Below, one piece after another: positions 1 to 13,200 of a stretch of DNA of 64,000 bases. Position 1 is the first letter of the stretch, and every line of letters begins with the position of its first letter. This DNA is from Argopecten irradians (lineage: Eukaryota; Mollusca; Bivalvia; Pectinida; Pectinidae), in assembly GCF_041381155.1 (NCBI RefSeq), contig NC_091135.1, positions 56,867,997-56,931,996 of the forward strand. Reading direction: 5' to 3'. The notes beneath the pieces are model-generated. The model did no database searches and was not told the origin of the DNA. It worked only from the letters and a program-made list of their open reading frames with translations. The position numbers and the translations under genes are program-made.

Positions 1-1374
1 GACCCCACACATATGTATGTGAATAGGCAAATAAATATCGTTTCGTTTACTTGATAAATACGTAAATTATTTACACTTAAAACGAACCACAAGTAATTAT
101 TTTCGAAGTTGTAAATCGATTTTAATTGTTTAATAACAAAAAATATTCCAATATTAGATTCTTGTTTACGTTAGATCGACACGTGAATATTTGAGAAACA
201 GCTAAACGATCGATATCAAATGCAATTAGATTCTACTAAACAGGATTGAATTTGTGTCTACATTTCTGAACCTAAATAATAAACAAATTTACGTACATTT
301 GCCTGGCAAAATGAACTTACGATCGTGATTAAACTTCAAAGTGCCGATCAACTAGTAGTGTTGCTTTTACACATGTGCATATGAATTCGAAAATGGCGGC
401 AGGTGATGAAGCCATGCGTTCACTCGACCTAAATGTCTTTTGAGAATTCTCCCTGTATTGTTGATCTATACGGCGAATAGCTTGATAACATTTCAGAAAT
501 TAATGCATATTCAAGTAGCAATGAAACAATTAACATAGCAAGTATCTTTTGTATCCTAAGCTTACATAATGTACGAAACTTGCGGTAGTCATTGTACGCC
601 GACTTTGCATGCTTTTATGTCTCGTTCAACGAGACGCTTGATACGCACATGTCTGTCGTAGTCAACAAGACTCTGGTTGAACGAGACTACTCATGAATGG
701 CGATTGTTGTAAGGAAGCATGGTTTCTCCAACCGATCGCGAACTAAGGTACGTTACGTTAATAAATAAACATATTTGAAAGTGCAAATGCTTTAATTAGA
801 TGTTTGAGTCAGTGAATATACTAAAGTTATGATCAACCGCTGCTGATGTAAATCGTAACAGCGTCGAATACCTTTGCAGATTCGTGCATAAAATAACAAG
901 CCATACTATAACGTTAATCTGTTACCAGGATGATTTCTAGTAAAAGCGAAGTATCTTGAAACATATATCGGCGAATTTCGCTAAAAATATATTGCAAAAT
1001 TGAAAAATATTCGATTTCATTTTTAGAATTTCCCAAATATTTTATTCGAATAACCGGAGGTCATGTAAAAGTCTAAGCAAATACACGGAGTTGAAAAACA
1101 AAGATAAAGAAGGAAAAAATTCGGGACCGCAGAATTTCATGCAAATAACCGAAATATTCGAATAACCGTTATTCGATTATGTGGAGTCCTCTGTATTGAA
1201 ATGACATGGATACATACAACCTAATTGGGCATTGATGCAAAAGATTTCTGTATAGAATCCTCGAGCTCTTTTTGAGTATGTGAGACAGGAGAAATTCACA
1301 CATCTCCTTCAAAATTGGACAAACTCTTAGATCAAAAGGCCTACAGCACAGAAATTAGATACAATAAATCTTAC
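1..1374. other. Presumed intron of ZC3H18, no exon recognised
   Basis: No coding exon is recognised here. The ZC3H18 exon at 1375 ends with a good donor reading leftward, so this stretch is read as its next intron. It is AT-rich. A short inverted repeat (GTCTCGTTCAAC at 619-630, GTTGAACGAGAC at 676-687) and repeated ATTCGAATAACCG motifs at about 1045 and 1155 suggest remnants of small inverted-repeat elements. Confidence 0.5.
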
Positions 1375-4300
1375 CTCCTTTGCATGTCTCAAGCCTCGTT
1401 CCCATGCCGACTCTGTAGGTGGGGCCAAAGGAGGGGGAGCTAATTCTTCAAAAGGGCCCTGAAACAAAACATTTCCTTTCATCATACCGTAAATCAGGTA
1501 AAAATACATATTAATTTTCAAAGCTCACTTATATGTTTATACATGTATCACTATGTGTATATCAACATTTGGCGAGTTGGGAAGATGCACAATGTAAATA
1601 TAACCTTACATACTGTGACCTCATGGTAAAATATCAAGTTATTCAAAAATAGTATATAGCATTTAAATATTATGATACTTCTGTTGAGTTTATAGGAAAA
1701 TTTGTTTTAAGGCAAAGTGGTGCAGTCCAATTCATCAAAACAACAAAATACCTCCCCTTGGTTCCATGGACCCTTTCCGAAATTCTTTTTTGTTGGACTA
1801 TCAAACCCAGGTCTCTCTATCAATCTATAATTTCCTGTTAAAACAAAATAAAAACTGATTAAGTAACTGGTTTTATAAATCTAACAACAGAACAGTTTGA
1901 GAACATGTCAATAAACATGAATGATGAAATCACTCCGAGTTTTATTATTCTTAAATGTTGTATGCTGAACACAAACATAGAAATAAAAATGTGGAACAAA
2001 TACATATTAATTACTCCTTTAAACATATGTGTGTGACTGTGTGTAGTTATATCAACAAACCTTTATCATTGACTCCTGGGTGAAGAAATCTGCAGTTGTT
2101 GCCCCAGGTACACTGGCCACGCGTGTAGAAACGACATATAGGTTTCACAAAAGGCTTGCGAGCTCCAGGTTCTTTTATCTCACCCTCCTCACAATCTTCA
2201 TCCTTTGGGAAAACAAATAGAGCTATTGACAACAATAACAATAATTCCTTATTGACATAGAACAAGAGATCCCAGAGGGATCTTGGCGCCCACCAAAGAA
2301 TGATCTATATCTGACAATGGAAAGATGGATCTTTTCTCTACTTTTTAAACTTTTTCAAACATACTACATATAAAATTTGAGACAGATCGCTTCAGTACCT
2401 TTTGAGAAATAGCGGTAACAAACTTCAACTATCAAAATCAAAGATGACTCCTTGGCGGCCATCTTGTTGATCAATCGGTCCCAAATCACAATATGCACAA
2501 CTAGGGCCCTAGGGGAACCTACACGTGAAATTTGAGAAAGATCCAGATGGCTGCCTGGCAGCAATCTTGTTGACCGATCGATCCCCAATCACAATATGCA
2601 CAACTAGGTCCCTAGGGGAACCTACATATGAAATTTGAGACAGATCCCTTCAGTACTATCTGAGAAATAGCAATAACAAACTTTAACTATCAAAATCCAA
2701 GATGGCGGCCTGGCGGCCATCTTGTTCACCGATTGGTCCAAAAATGCAATATGCACAACTAGGGCCCTAGGGGAACCTGCATATTAAATTTGAGAAAAAT
2801 CCCTTCAGCACTTTTTGAGAAATAGGGATATCAAACCTTAACTATCAAAATCCAAGATGGCCGCCTGGCGGCCATCTTGTTTTTCCTATCAGCCTCAAAA
2901 TCTGTAAGGCACAAATAGGGACCAAGGGTAACCTCCATGTGAAGTTTGAACAAAATCCCTTCAGTAGTTCTCAAGAAATATCGATAACAAACTTCAACTG
3001 CCAAAATCAAAGATGGCTGCCTGGCTGCCATCTTGTTTTTCCGATCAGCCTCAAAATCTGTATGGCACAACTAGGGACCAAGGGTAACCTCCATGTGAAG
3101 TTTGAACAAAATCCCTTCAGTAGTTCTCAAGAAATATCGAAAACAAACTTCAACTGCCAAAATCAAAGATGGCTGCCTGGCGGCCATCTTGTTTTTCCGA
3201 TCAGCCTCAAAATCTGTATGGCACAACTAGGGACCAAGGGTAACCTCAATGTGAAGTTTGAACAAAATCCCTTCAGTAGTTCTCAAGAAATATCGATAAC
3301 AAACTTCAACTGCCAAAATCAAAGATGGCTGCCTGGCGGCCATCTTGTTTTTCCGATCAGCCTCAAAATCTGTATGGCACAACTAGGGACCAAGGGTAAC
3401 CTCCATGTGAAATTTGAACAAAATCCCTTCAGTAGTTCTCAAGAAATATCGATAACAAACTTCAACTGCCAAAATCAAAGATGGCTGCCTGGCGGCCATC
3501 TTGTTTTTCCGATCAGCCTCAAAATCTGTATGGCACAACTAGGGACCAAGGGTAACCTCCATGTGAAGTTTGAACAAAATCCCTGCAGCAGTTTTTAAGA
3601 AATAGTGATAACAAGCATTGTTTACAGACGGACGACGGACGATGGACCACGGACCACGGACGCAGGGCGATTTGAATAGCCCACCATCTGATGATGGTGG
3701 GCTAAAAATCTTTGTCTTGCTTTTTTTTTTTTTTTTAAAAGAATCTAACAACCAACTCATTGTTTTGTGTAAAAAAAAATGCCCTCCCCTCTTCCCTAAA
3801 TTTTAAAAATTCAACTACAAACTTGATCTTTTCTGCATCATTTGTCTACTAAAAAAATCTGTGAACTTACATCGTCCACCTCTCCATCATCTCGATCAGA
3901 ATCTGCTTCACCCTAAAACAAGAAAGCAAATGATTTTCAATCATTTTCTGAAATTATCATCCTTTCTACAGTTGTAATGTTTATTTATGTAAGACTAATT
4001 TACACCTGTATCCATCCATGTAAAATGCCACATTAATATTCAAATTTGGCATCAATTTAAGGTCTGTAAAAGGGGACCTCTAGCTGATATCTTTGTTATT
4101 TAAAATGAGTGCTTATATTTACTTACATATGATTGTAGATATGGTATATATTCCCTCATCTGGCTTTAATGTGACACATAAAATAATTAAACAAAGTATA
4201 TATATATAGTAATACAAGACATGAATTACAAACCTCAATATTATATCAAAACTGGATACATACAACTGGACATACCAGACAATCAGACATGTGTAACATT

Positions 4301-6587
4301 TTATGCTCCCCGCCAACCCCCAATTTCATCAAGAGCATATAAAAATAGAATCTCCCAAAAGACAAAGAGACAATTAACTCACATCTTCACCCTTTTCATC
4401 ATCATCATTGCCCCGACTATCATCCATTTTGTCCTTGTCATCTGCAGATTTTGGGGCATCATCCATACCATCTTCATCATAGTCCAGTTCATCATGATCC
4501 TCCTGAAGGCTTGACTGTGCTTTAAGTTGTCCCTCTCGTATCTTCTCCCTCAGATCTGTAAACTTTGGACGTTCCTGTTTCACCTCTTCCTTGTGACTGA
4601 CAGCCGTAGTATCTGCCATATTGTTTGCAGGTAAAGCATCATCATCACTGTAAGATTCCTCCTCATCCGACACATCATTGTAGATGTTGTCTTCCTCTCT
4701 GTTAACTTCCCCTATCTGTTCGTCCTCTGATACTGGTGATGCAGGATTTTCTGGGTCTACCTCGCCCTCCTCTTCCTCCATGTCACTCTCCGGAGAATCT
4801 ATATCCTCTGTTTCTTCTGGTGAATCAATGTCTTCTGGTTCTACATCCTTTTGTACGCCACCTTGTGTCTGCTCCATTGACATCCTAGCACCAGGAGCAG
4901 GTGCTCCTGTCTCCAGGTCTAGAGTGTCCCAGTCGTCACCCTTGTCAATGCCGCCTTGTTCTACTGTGGGACTAGCACAGTTTAGAGGCTGCATTTCATC
5001 ACCTGAATTGTCAATACACCTATCTTTGAACTCACCCCCAACTGATTCTACTGCTTCATGCACACTTTCGCCTTCACTCATTAGTACTGATCCATCCTCT
5101 CCCTCGTCTTTAGGAATATCCGTTTCCTCTTTATTTTGAAAGTCCTCATCAATAATTTCTCCATCAGAACTGACATTATCATCAGCATTCATTGAATCAT
5201 CTTCATCTATTTCACCGTCCTCACTCATATCATTTTCTTGCTGTATGTTAGTCGAATCTTGAGACACATCCTCTAACTGTTCATTATTTATAGTATTACT
5301 GTCCATGCCATAGTCATTTGTATCACTTACTGTCTTGTCACACTCCATTGGAGGATCCTCAGCATCAACACTATCACTACCAACTATATTATTGTTATCA
5401 TTAGATTGATCAGGGGAAGCAACACTTTTCTGTAATACATGGGCAGGTGATGCATTTTCCTCAAATTCATCAAAGTCTTTTACTTCCCTCTCATCATTTT
5501 CATCATACAATGATGATCCTATAGAATCTCCCTCTGTATCCACAATTTCCTCATCTATTTCATCACCTTCCTCACCAGTTAAAGAATCATTTTCCCCACA
5601 AGTACCACCACCTATATGACTACTGGAAATCAAATTTGAATTATCTACCTGATTTGATAGGTCAAGGTCAGCTGCCTGATTTGATACTTCCTCAATGTTA
5701 TCTGTCTGATTTTTCGTATCAAATGTCGTAGAATCAGGAATGTTGTCATTTCTCACAACATTACTTTCTTCCTCAAGCTCTGATAAAGAAAATCTATCTC
5801 TCTCTACTGAGCGGTCACCAGAATCTGCTTCCTTATCCCATAACTCTTCAAAAGTCTCTTTGTCAAGAACATGTGTTTCTTCTTGACTGATATCATCTTC
5901 ATCTCTATCAAGTTCTTTTATGTCATCAACACTAAATTCATCATCATCATCAATTTCATCATCAATATCTCCAACTTCTTTGTCATCTCTTTTAACATTT
6001 GTATCCCCAGAACTCTCTCCTATATCTTCACTTTGCTTGCCAAATTCCTGATTATCCTCCTCTTGGCTTTGATTATCGATAATACTGTCCTCTTGCACAT
6101 CATCCTGGCTTGAAACCTCATTGTATTCTTCTTCTTCATTGCCTTCTATAAATTGCTGAGCAGTGTCATCACTAATTATTCCTTCTTGAAAATCCTCTTG
6201 ACTTGAAGCATTTTCTGCATCTCTTTCCTGTAGCACTTCATCTTGACTGTCTTCTTCATAATTTTCTTGGCTCTCATCATCATCATCATCATATTTTTCA
6301 TTTTTATCTGTTTCATCTTCTTCCTCATTTTTCTCTGACAATTGATCCATTTTTTCATCTAGTTTTCCTGTTGGTAAGTTGATAATTGCTTCATTTTCCT
6401 TCTGACGGTTGTTATCTTGGTCATTTATGGGTGATGCTGCAGGCTCTTCAGCATCATTGTCTCCTCCTACAAATGAACCAGCCTCTCCCCGAATGCTGCA
6501 ATCTTCAACATTGTCATCTTGTTGGTCTGACAATCTATCATCTTCCTCTTCATTGATTGATGATACTGCCTCATCACCTATGTCCAT
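1375..6587 (-). CDS. ZC3H18: ZC3H18, zinc finger CCCH domain-containing protein 18 (N-terminal part)
   Basis: Five coding exons, read leftward: 6587-4383, 3912-3871, 2202-2061, 1834-1752 and 1458-1375. They give 852 codons in phase, and the gene runs off the window. All junctions are GT-AG. The first coding exon encodes about 735 residues dominated by Glu, Asp, Ser and Asn, and looks disordered. The third carries a CCCH finger, CRFYTRGQCTWGNNCRFLH (C-x7-C-x5-C-x3-H), followed by HPGVNDKG. The fifth has TESAWERGLRHAKE. These segments match the conserved core of ZC3H18. In animals this nuclear protein links the cap-binding complex/ARS2 to the NEXT-exosome pathway; that role is family knowledge. 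The start is the first ATG after the acceptor at 6611-6612 and gives MDIGDEAVSS. An upstream in-frame ATG at 6695 lies inside the intron. The acidic N-terminal exon may be longer than in vertebrates. Confidence 0.88.
2261..3708 (-). mobile_element. Pearl-type element (family 2) in a ZC3H18 intron
   Basis: Read on the minus strand, the element starts with a hairpin (AGCCCACCATC/GATGGTGGGCT, about 3675-3703). A GTCC-type microsatellite follows at about 3627-3665. Tandem core copies come next; the right-hand ones are 156 bp apart and nearly identical. It ends in a hairpin (AGATCCCTCTGGGATCTCTTGTT). This order is that of bivalve pearl elements, thought to be non-autonomous Helitron/Helentron relatives. 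Because 156 is a multiple of three, the cores create a spurious 219-codon open frame (2939-3598, plus) that should not be taken as a gene. The element lies about 60 bp upstream of the acceptor of the CCCH exon, in the sense of the gene. Confidence 0.8.
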
Positions 6588-6948
6588 CGTTCTTTCTTTT
6601 CTGTTTAAATCTGTTAAAAACAAGAGAAAGCGGTTATTAACTTTTAACAAATGACTAGTAAAAATAACACTGTCTTTGAATATATCTTCTTCCATATAGG
6701 CCTATAACGTAGAGTTTTTAATGAATCGAAATTGGTCATGACTAATTCACCCTTCCCTGCTTAGTATATAACGTTTTTAAATAAAGTCACAATTTAGTTG
6801 AATGTTGCCATTGTCATCAGCGTTAGTTGTTTTATAGCTTCATAATAGTGAATAATGCAACATAATCTATGATCAATGCAGCAAAATGATGCATGAGGAG
6901 ACCTCTCGGCATAAAGCCGGATAAACATATAGAAAGTATTTATCATAC

Positions 6949-7100
6949 CTGGACGAGAGCGATCAAATCCGATCGCACTGCTTCAGCAGGCTATACAGGT
7001 CAACCATGAATGGTTTTCAAACTCGTCTAGTATTAGTATCCTTTAAAATTCAATAAAAAAATCATCTGAAACTTTTAACGGCAATCACACTTCATCGCAT
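6949..7100 (-). other. ZC3H18: Probable non-coding first exon of ZC3H18
   Basis: On the minus strand a strong donor (CTCTCGTCCAG|gtatga) lies at 6949/6948. The coding exon begins after an acceptor at 6611-6612 with 23 nt of 5' leader before its ATG. A short untranslated first exon spliced over an intron of about 340 bp fits both. The upstream limit, near 7100, is a guess. The intron 6611-6948 holds nothing else recognised. Confidence 0.5.
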
Positions 7101-7230
7101 AGACGCCGCCATTACTAAATTTTCATTGGTTGAGTGAGGTCATATGACATAGAGTTCATTCGTTCATTTCTAGATTTTTCATAGCTATAAAACTACCAAT
7201 AGAGATGTTCCGATACACACCAAAAACAAC
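7101..7230. promoter_or_regulatory. Probable bidirectional promoter of ZC3H18 and CTNNBL1
   Basis: The two genes point away from each other, with only about 120-280 bp between the ZC3H18 first exon and the CTNNBL1 ATG. The spacer holds an ATTGGT (inverted CCAAT box) near 7125 and an AT-rich CTATAAAAC near 7184. It carries no repeat. A shared promoter is inferred from position; start sites are not visible in sequence. Confidence 0.45.
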
Positions 7231-10200
7231 ATGGACGTTGAGGAACTATTGACTTTTCAGGTAAGGAGGACTTCTACAAAAACACGTGTTTTCAATTGTC
7301 CAAATCTCTGCGATTTTAGTTTAACAAAAATTTTGTCACATAACTCAAAATATTCTGGCGTAATACATTAGTGAAACTGCCTAAGAAGTTACAGCATGAA
7401 CATAAATCAAAACGAAAAACACGTTTTCTTGTTATCTTGTAACAGTTACCTCCCTTGGTTAATTGCTCACTGTGAACAAAAAAGGATGTACATTTTCATC
7501 ACTGGTGCTCAACTGTGCCTTATTTTACTACATGCCTATTTGTTTTATCATTTTTCTCCAGTGATGGCCATGACCAGGAATGCACTCTATATCTATATAT
7601 GATACGTTGTAGAACCCGTTTCCGGTTTTAACACAACGGTAGAGAGAGGATCTTACAGGGCATGTTTAAAAGCCTCCAATGTTGGGGCACATACTACCTT
7701 TTCCTCTAAGTTGTTCTAGTCAATGACTGTACGCACAAAGACGGAATTCCTGTATTGCTCACAGTTGTGTGTCGGTACCGTGAGGGGTTTTGAATTTCTG
7801 GTGACATTTTTTTCAACAACATTTGTGGTGATGTGGTTTTCGTAATACTTAGCTTTGATGTTTCTTTTGGGTCGTTGTTTTGTTAAGTACTCATCTGGGG
7901 GTATTGATGGTAGCATCCCCTCCACCACTTTATATAGGAAGGTCAGTCTCTGTTGTTCACATCTGATCTGAAGTGATGGTAGTTTCAGATCCTCTAGCAT
8001 TCTTGTAACGCATCCTTCCTCCCTGGTCTTGTAGTCGTTGGAAATGAATCTGGCTGCTAGTCTTTGTATTCTTTCAAGTTTGTCAATGTGTTTTTTGATA
8101 TAAGTTTCCCAAATTATTGCACCATACTCAAGGATGGAGTTCACCAGTGAAATATATGCTATTTTTTTGCACGTAGTTGGGCAGTGTTTCAGGTTCCGTT
8201 TTAGAAAGCCTAATGTGGAGCTAGCTTTTTTTGCTATTTTTGTTATATGAGTGTCCCATTTCAAATCGTCCGAAACTGTAAGACCAAGATATGGATTGTT
8301 TTTTACTTGCTCCAGGATATGTCCGTTTAAGGTGTAGAATTTGTGACTTTTTCCTTTTATGTTCATGATGTAGCACTTTTTTGCATTAAATTTCATTCCC
8401 CAATTGTTTGCCCATTGTTCCAAATTGTGTAGGTCATCCTGTAATAATTGATGGTCTTGGTATTTGTTGATTTCTCGGTATAGTAGACAGTCATCTGCAA
8501 AGAGTCGTTCAAGGGCTACTCTCATCTGACGCTGTGTCAGGAAGGTTGAGAGCCACTTGTGTAGATTTCCTTTGATGCCGTATTGGTTCAGCTTGTGTAG
8601 GAGTTTTTGGTGTGGTACAGTGTCAAATGCTTTTGAAAAGTCAAGGATGGCTAGATCGACTTGTTTGTTTCTATCGTATGATTTCATGAGGTCGTCCATA
8701 GTGACTGCAAGTTGTGTTTCACAGGAAAATCCAGAACGAAATCCATGGTTGAGCGATGTTAAGATGTTGTGATGCTCTAGATGGTTAAGCATGTGTTTAC
8801 ATATAATGTGCTCTAGCAGCTTGCATGGTACCGATGTTAATGATACTGGTCTATAATTCTCTGCTGCATGTCGTTCTCCCTTTCTAAAAATGGCTGATAT
8901 GTTTGCGCACAACCAATCTGTCGGTAATAGTCCAGTATTTAGGGAGCTTTGAAATATTGCTGATAGTCCAGGTGACTCTTACTTTTTGTAACGCTTTACT
9001 GTGCCTTGTTAGTACTTATCACACTCTCCAAACATGAAAAAAACCTCTGGACCTTCAAATACATTGGGTAGCAATGTCCTAGGCTCGGTTATAACCGGAA
9101 CAAGGACGTTAAGCCCCATTAATCAATCATACATTGGGCTCCAACGCTAGCAAATACCGGAGTACGGTTAAAACGGCCCTACTGCAATAACGGCCCCAGT
9201 TAAAATGGCCCCAGTCGAAACGGCCTCACTTTTATATAGGCAGATATAAGACAAAGCTTATGACGGAACACATTGAGATTAATTAAAAGTAAATTCAAAT
9301 GAATGAACGTGTTTGTTGTCTATCTTATTAAAGATGGTTGGTTAGGTTAATAATTTATACCTACATATACAAGTAAGTGATGTTGCAAATGATGATTTTT
9401 ATTACGTTCACGATCTCTCACGATATACTTGTACATTTTATGTATGTAATCTTAATAATTTCGTCTATCCGTTGCGTAATAGGATTTCTACACAATATAC
9501 ACTATGATTACCATATAATTAAATATACACTGACCACGGCTAATTAATCTTGTGGTGACACCTGTCAATCATAACTTGTTATGGGTTCAGATTCTCTATT
9601 TGCTTTAGGTTTTAGTAAACGACAATTTACGCTTTCACACACACTCGCACGACGTCGATAAAAACACACATTCTTGATATAAATTGAAATGTATTGTAGT
9701 AGAGAAAGTGAGTACAAAACTTGGTCTTAATCTTATAATTACAGTAATGTTCTTTTCTAGGGCTAATGAAATATAGTTACAAAGATTATTTCATTCTTTT
9801 ATATTTTGTGCACAAAGTAATTGAACTGATTTAAACATGTTGGGATAATGGACAAAATATGGTTTTCTTATATGAAATCTTCATACACTTTGCATTTTTA
9901 AGGAAAGAAAATTAACCCTCAATATCGTTATTGCAAAATGCAATAATCTCTGATTTTTTATCCTTTCTATATATATTCACACCTTGATAACCAAGAAATT
10001 CGAAAGTATTTCCAGCAAAAGCCATCTGTATTAATTTTTTTTGTTTTTTTACCGATCAGGCTATGGAAAAATAAAATTAAAGCTTTCGAAAGAAATATGA
10101 TTGTGTTCGAACACTTTTTGTCTATGTCCCACATTCAGTTCTTAGGCTCCGTGATAAACATGTATATTATGAAGAATGCTATTATCTAATATTTCATCGA

Positions 10201-13200
10201 CTATATTAAAAGACTAAATGTACATGTCGCTAGAACTGTGACCATTTTCACGGCTATTTGCGTCCAATTTGATCATTCGTTGATCTAATAATAAAATATC
10301 AGAAGCAAAAGTATCCATAATCTAACATCTATTCTGTCAAAAGAAACATTTTAAAGAGGTGTATAATTAACAATGTAGCGTTGTCAGAATTTAATAAATA
10401 GTTTCCAATTAAAAAAAAAAAAAATGTTGTACAAAAGAAAGAACAAAACACAGCAAGGAGAACTACATGTATGAAAGAAATTAAACAATTTCACTGTAAC
10501 GAGCATTGTAGAATATCTAGGCATATCTTCTACATGTATAATGAAATGATTAGTTACAAATTAGTGCCGTGTTTCATATTTTTCTATCATTATGATGTAC
10601 AAGATAATATATAGATTCTTCAAAAATAAAAGAAACAAAATCAACGCTGAATACACAGTTGAAATACACATATGTTCCCTTTTTAAGCATTTTTTGTAAC
10701 GGGGCCGTTTTGACTGGGGTCGTTATTGCAGTGGGGCTGTTCTGACTGGGGCCGTTATTGCAGTGGGGCCGTTCTGACTGGGCCGCTTTTACAGTGGGGC
10801 TGTTATAACTGGGATTCGCAAATACCAGGTCACTGATTATTTACCTGATCCAGAACCCACACAGTTATACACTATACTGATATTCCCTTGTCAAATTAAA
10901 TACCATAATACTCAGGGGGGAGGGGTGTATATGAAAGAAATTCTCTCTCTTCTCCAAGATAGAAATTCTCTCTCTTCTCAGAACAACCGCTGAGATATGT
11001 GTAGAGGTATGACATCTTATTAGTCCAAATTTTCTTATCAATCTTGCTTATCTCTGATGTTTACTGTTCAAACCAAAGATGTTCAAACACCATTTGCTGC
11101 TAGTGGATTTACCTGGGGTAACTACACAGATAATAAACACCATAATCACTTTCTTTTTCCATTTTAACCAGCCTAAGAAGCCAGCAACCTCAGGAAAGCG
11201 GAAGGGCTTCGATGAGGAAAATGGCGACACTGCTGGTACTGGTCGGGAAAGGAAAAAAAGATTTGCAGATGTAGACAGTACAGATACCAGTGTCATGGAA
11301 GCAGAACGAGAGAAAATATTACAAATGATCGAAAATGAACCTGAGGTAAGTTCTGATAAAAAGAGATGGCCAAGTAGTTATCATTGTATGCAGACATTAT
11401 GAGAATGTTAATTGTTCTCAATATCAAGACTGTTGCAATTAGTTGTGGAAGGAAATTTCAAAATTTCCTCCTCTATGAAGTTCTTATTCTTCTTCTAAAG
11501 ACTGGTAAAAAGACTTCAATTTCAGATATACAGTAAATACTGGGTAAATGAGTACAATAGGCAATGCTATATAGCAAACCCAACTTTGCTAGCCAAGGGT
11601 ATTCAGTATGATTGTCAACTAATACTCTCCTGGTGGAAGAGTATTATATATATATTGAATACTCTTGGCTATCAAAGTTGTAGCTACCTAAATTACTGCA
11701 AAATTGGTAAAAAAGCTATCATTTTCATTGTTTTAAAAATAGAATTGATATAGACTAGGCCACGGTGTAAAATAACTACCATGGCTACAAAATGGAATAG
11801 CTACACACTGGATACCAGGTGCCTTCGGTCTAAAATAGAATAGCTATCTTACATATAGCTACAAAATGAAATTACTACCCATGCATATATGTCACAAACT
11901 TAAAAAACTAACCTGGTCATAAATGAAATAAGCAATCTGTTTGCAAAATACAATTGCTACTTTTTAAAAATTTAACCACTGCCTATGTATATCCTGTTAC
12001 TGCTGACGCATCAGGTTGTTGTAGGTGGCACAAATACAAATAATGATCTTGATAAAAGTATCTGTTTTAAACCTCTTTCTTAAATCTTCTTTGACTTGTC
12101 TACAGCGTTATATTACTGTTAACTTGCATACTGCAATTGCCAGAAAAGGAGTACCGCGGTTGGATAATTATAAAGTATTTTACAAGTTATCCAAAGCAAG
12201 AACGTATTGTATGGTTCGTGTTGCGAACGTCACATGCTGATTACTTTAGCTAAAATGTAGATATCTATTGCCTCGATCTCTTGATTGATCAAATAAATAC
12301 ATGTATGACAAAAATAATCAAATCAAGTTGTTGTACTGGTATCGGGTCATAAGTATAAATAAGTGGCTAACCTATCATTGTATGTTATGACAGTCCTGGG
12401 TTAACACGCTCAACAAAGTCATTCATTTTGACAGTACATGTAGTTCAGCTAGGCTACTAACAAGCGTGTCTGCCATAACGCATATGTGTATGACATAACA
12501 ACGCCACCTGCTGGCACCGTCAAGATAAAATCACCAACACTGTGACCAAGTTATCGAGAGTGTAGCAACAGCGTGCCAGGCAATAGCGACAGCATGCTAA
12601 TGTAGTGATCAACCGAATCCGTTCACAGTATTGTTGCGTCGGCAGTAATAAGATAGAACAATTATCCTGGCCATGAAATAGAATAGCTATCATGATCACA
12701 ACATGACAAAGCCATAACTGGCCTAGGTAATGTTGCCCATATTCTCCCCGTCACACCTTGTCACATGTCCCAATTTCACTGATAACAAGAGTAGTGCTGT
12801 CTTACAGAATGGTTTATTGAATTATTGGTGTACACAATAAAGTAGCTGTTGTATGATTTAATGCTATGCTTTGATTTCAAATATATGTCTTTTCATCGAG
12901 ATTTTTTTCTGATATATTTAGCCTGATGCATTAGATGAAACAAGTTTGAAGAAAATGCTCCTCAATTTTGAAAAGAAAGTCTACAAAAACCAGGAACAGA
13001 GAATAAAGTATCCAGATTTACCTGAAAAGTGAGTATGACATATGTTAATGCAAAAACTGATGATGAATTGAGGAAGAACAGTAGATATTCGATAATAACA
13101 CTGCAACTGAATACTGTATTTAATCAATAAGTAATTGAAATTCATACCAGTATTATTTTTGATTGTTGCAAATGATTTTGTGTATCAACTATGTATAGTT

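Noticed and set aside
2939-3598. A 219-codon open frame with a 52-residue repeat
   Set aside because: It arises because the 156-bp pearl core is a multiple of three. It has no start context, lies in an intron on the opposite strand of ZC3H18, and ends with the array.
4684-5139. Plus-strand Ser/Pro-rich frame of 151 codons
   Set aside because: It is the antisense shadow of the acidic ZC3H18 exon, whose codon bias leaves the reverse strand open.
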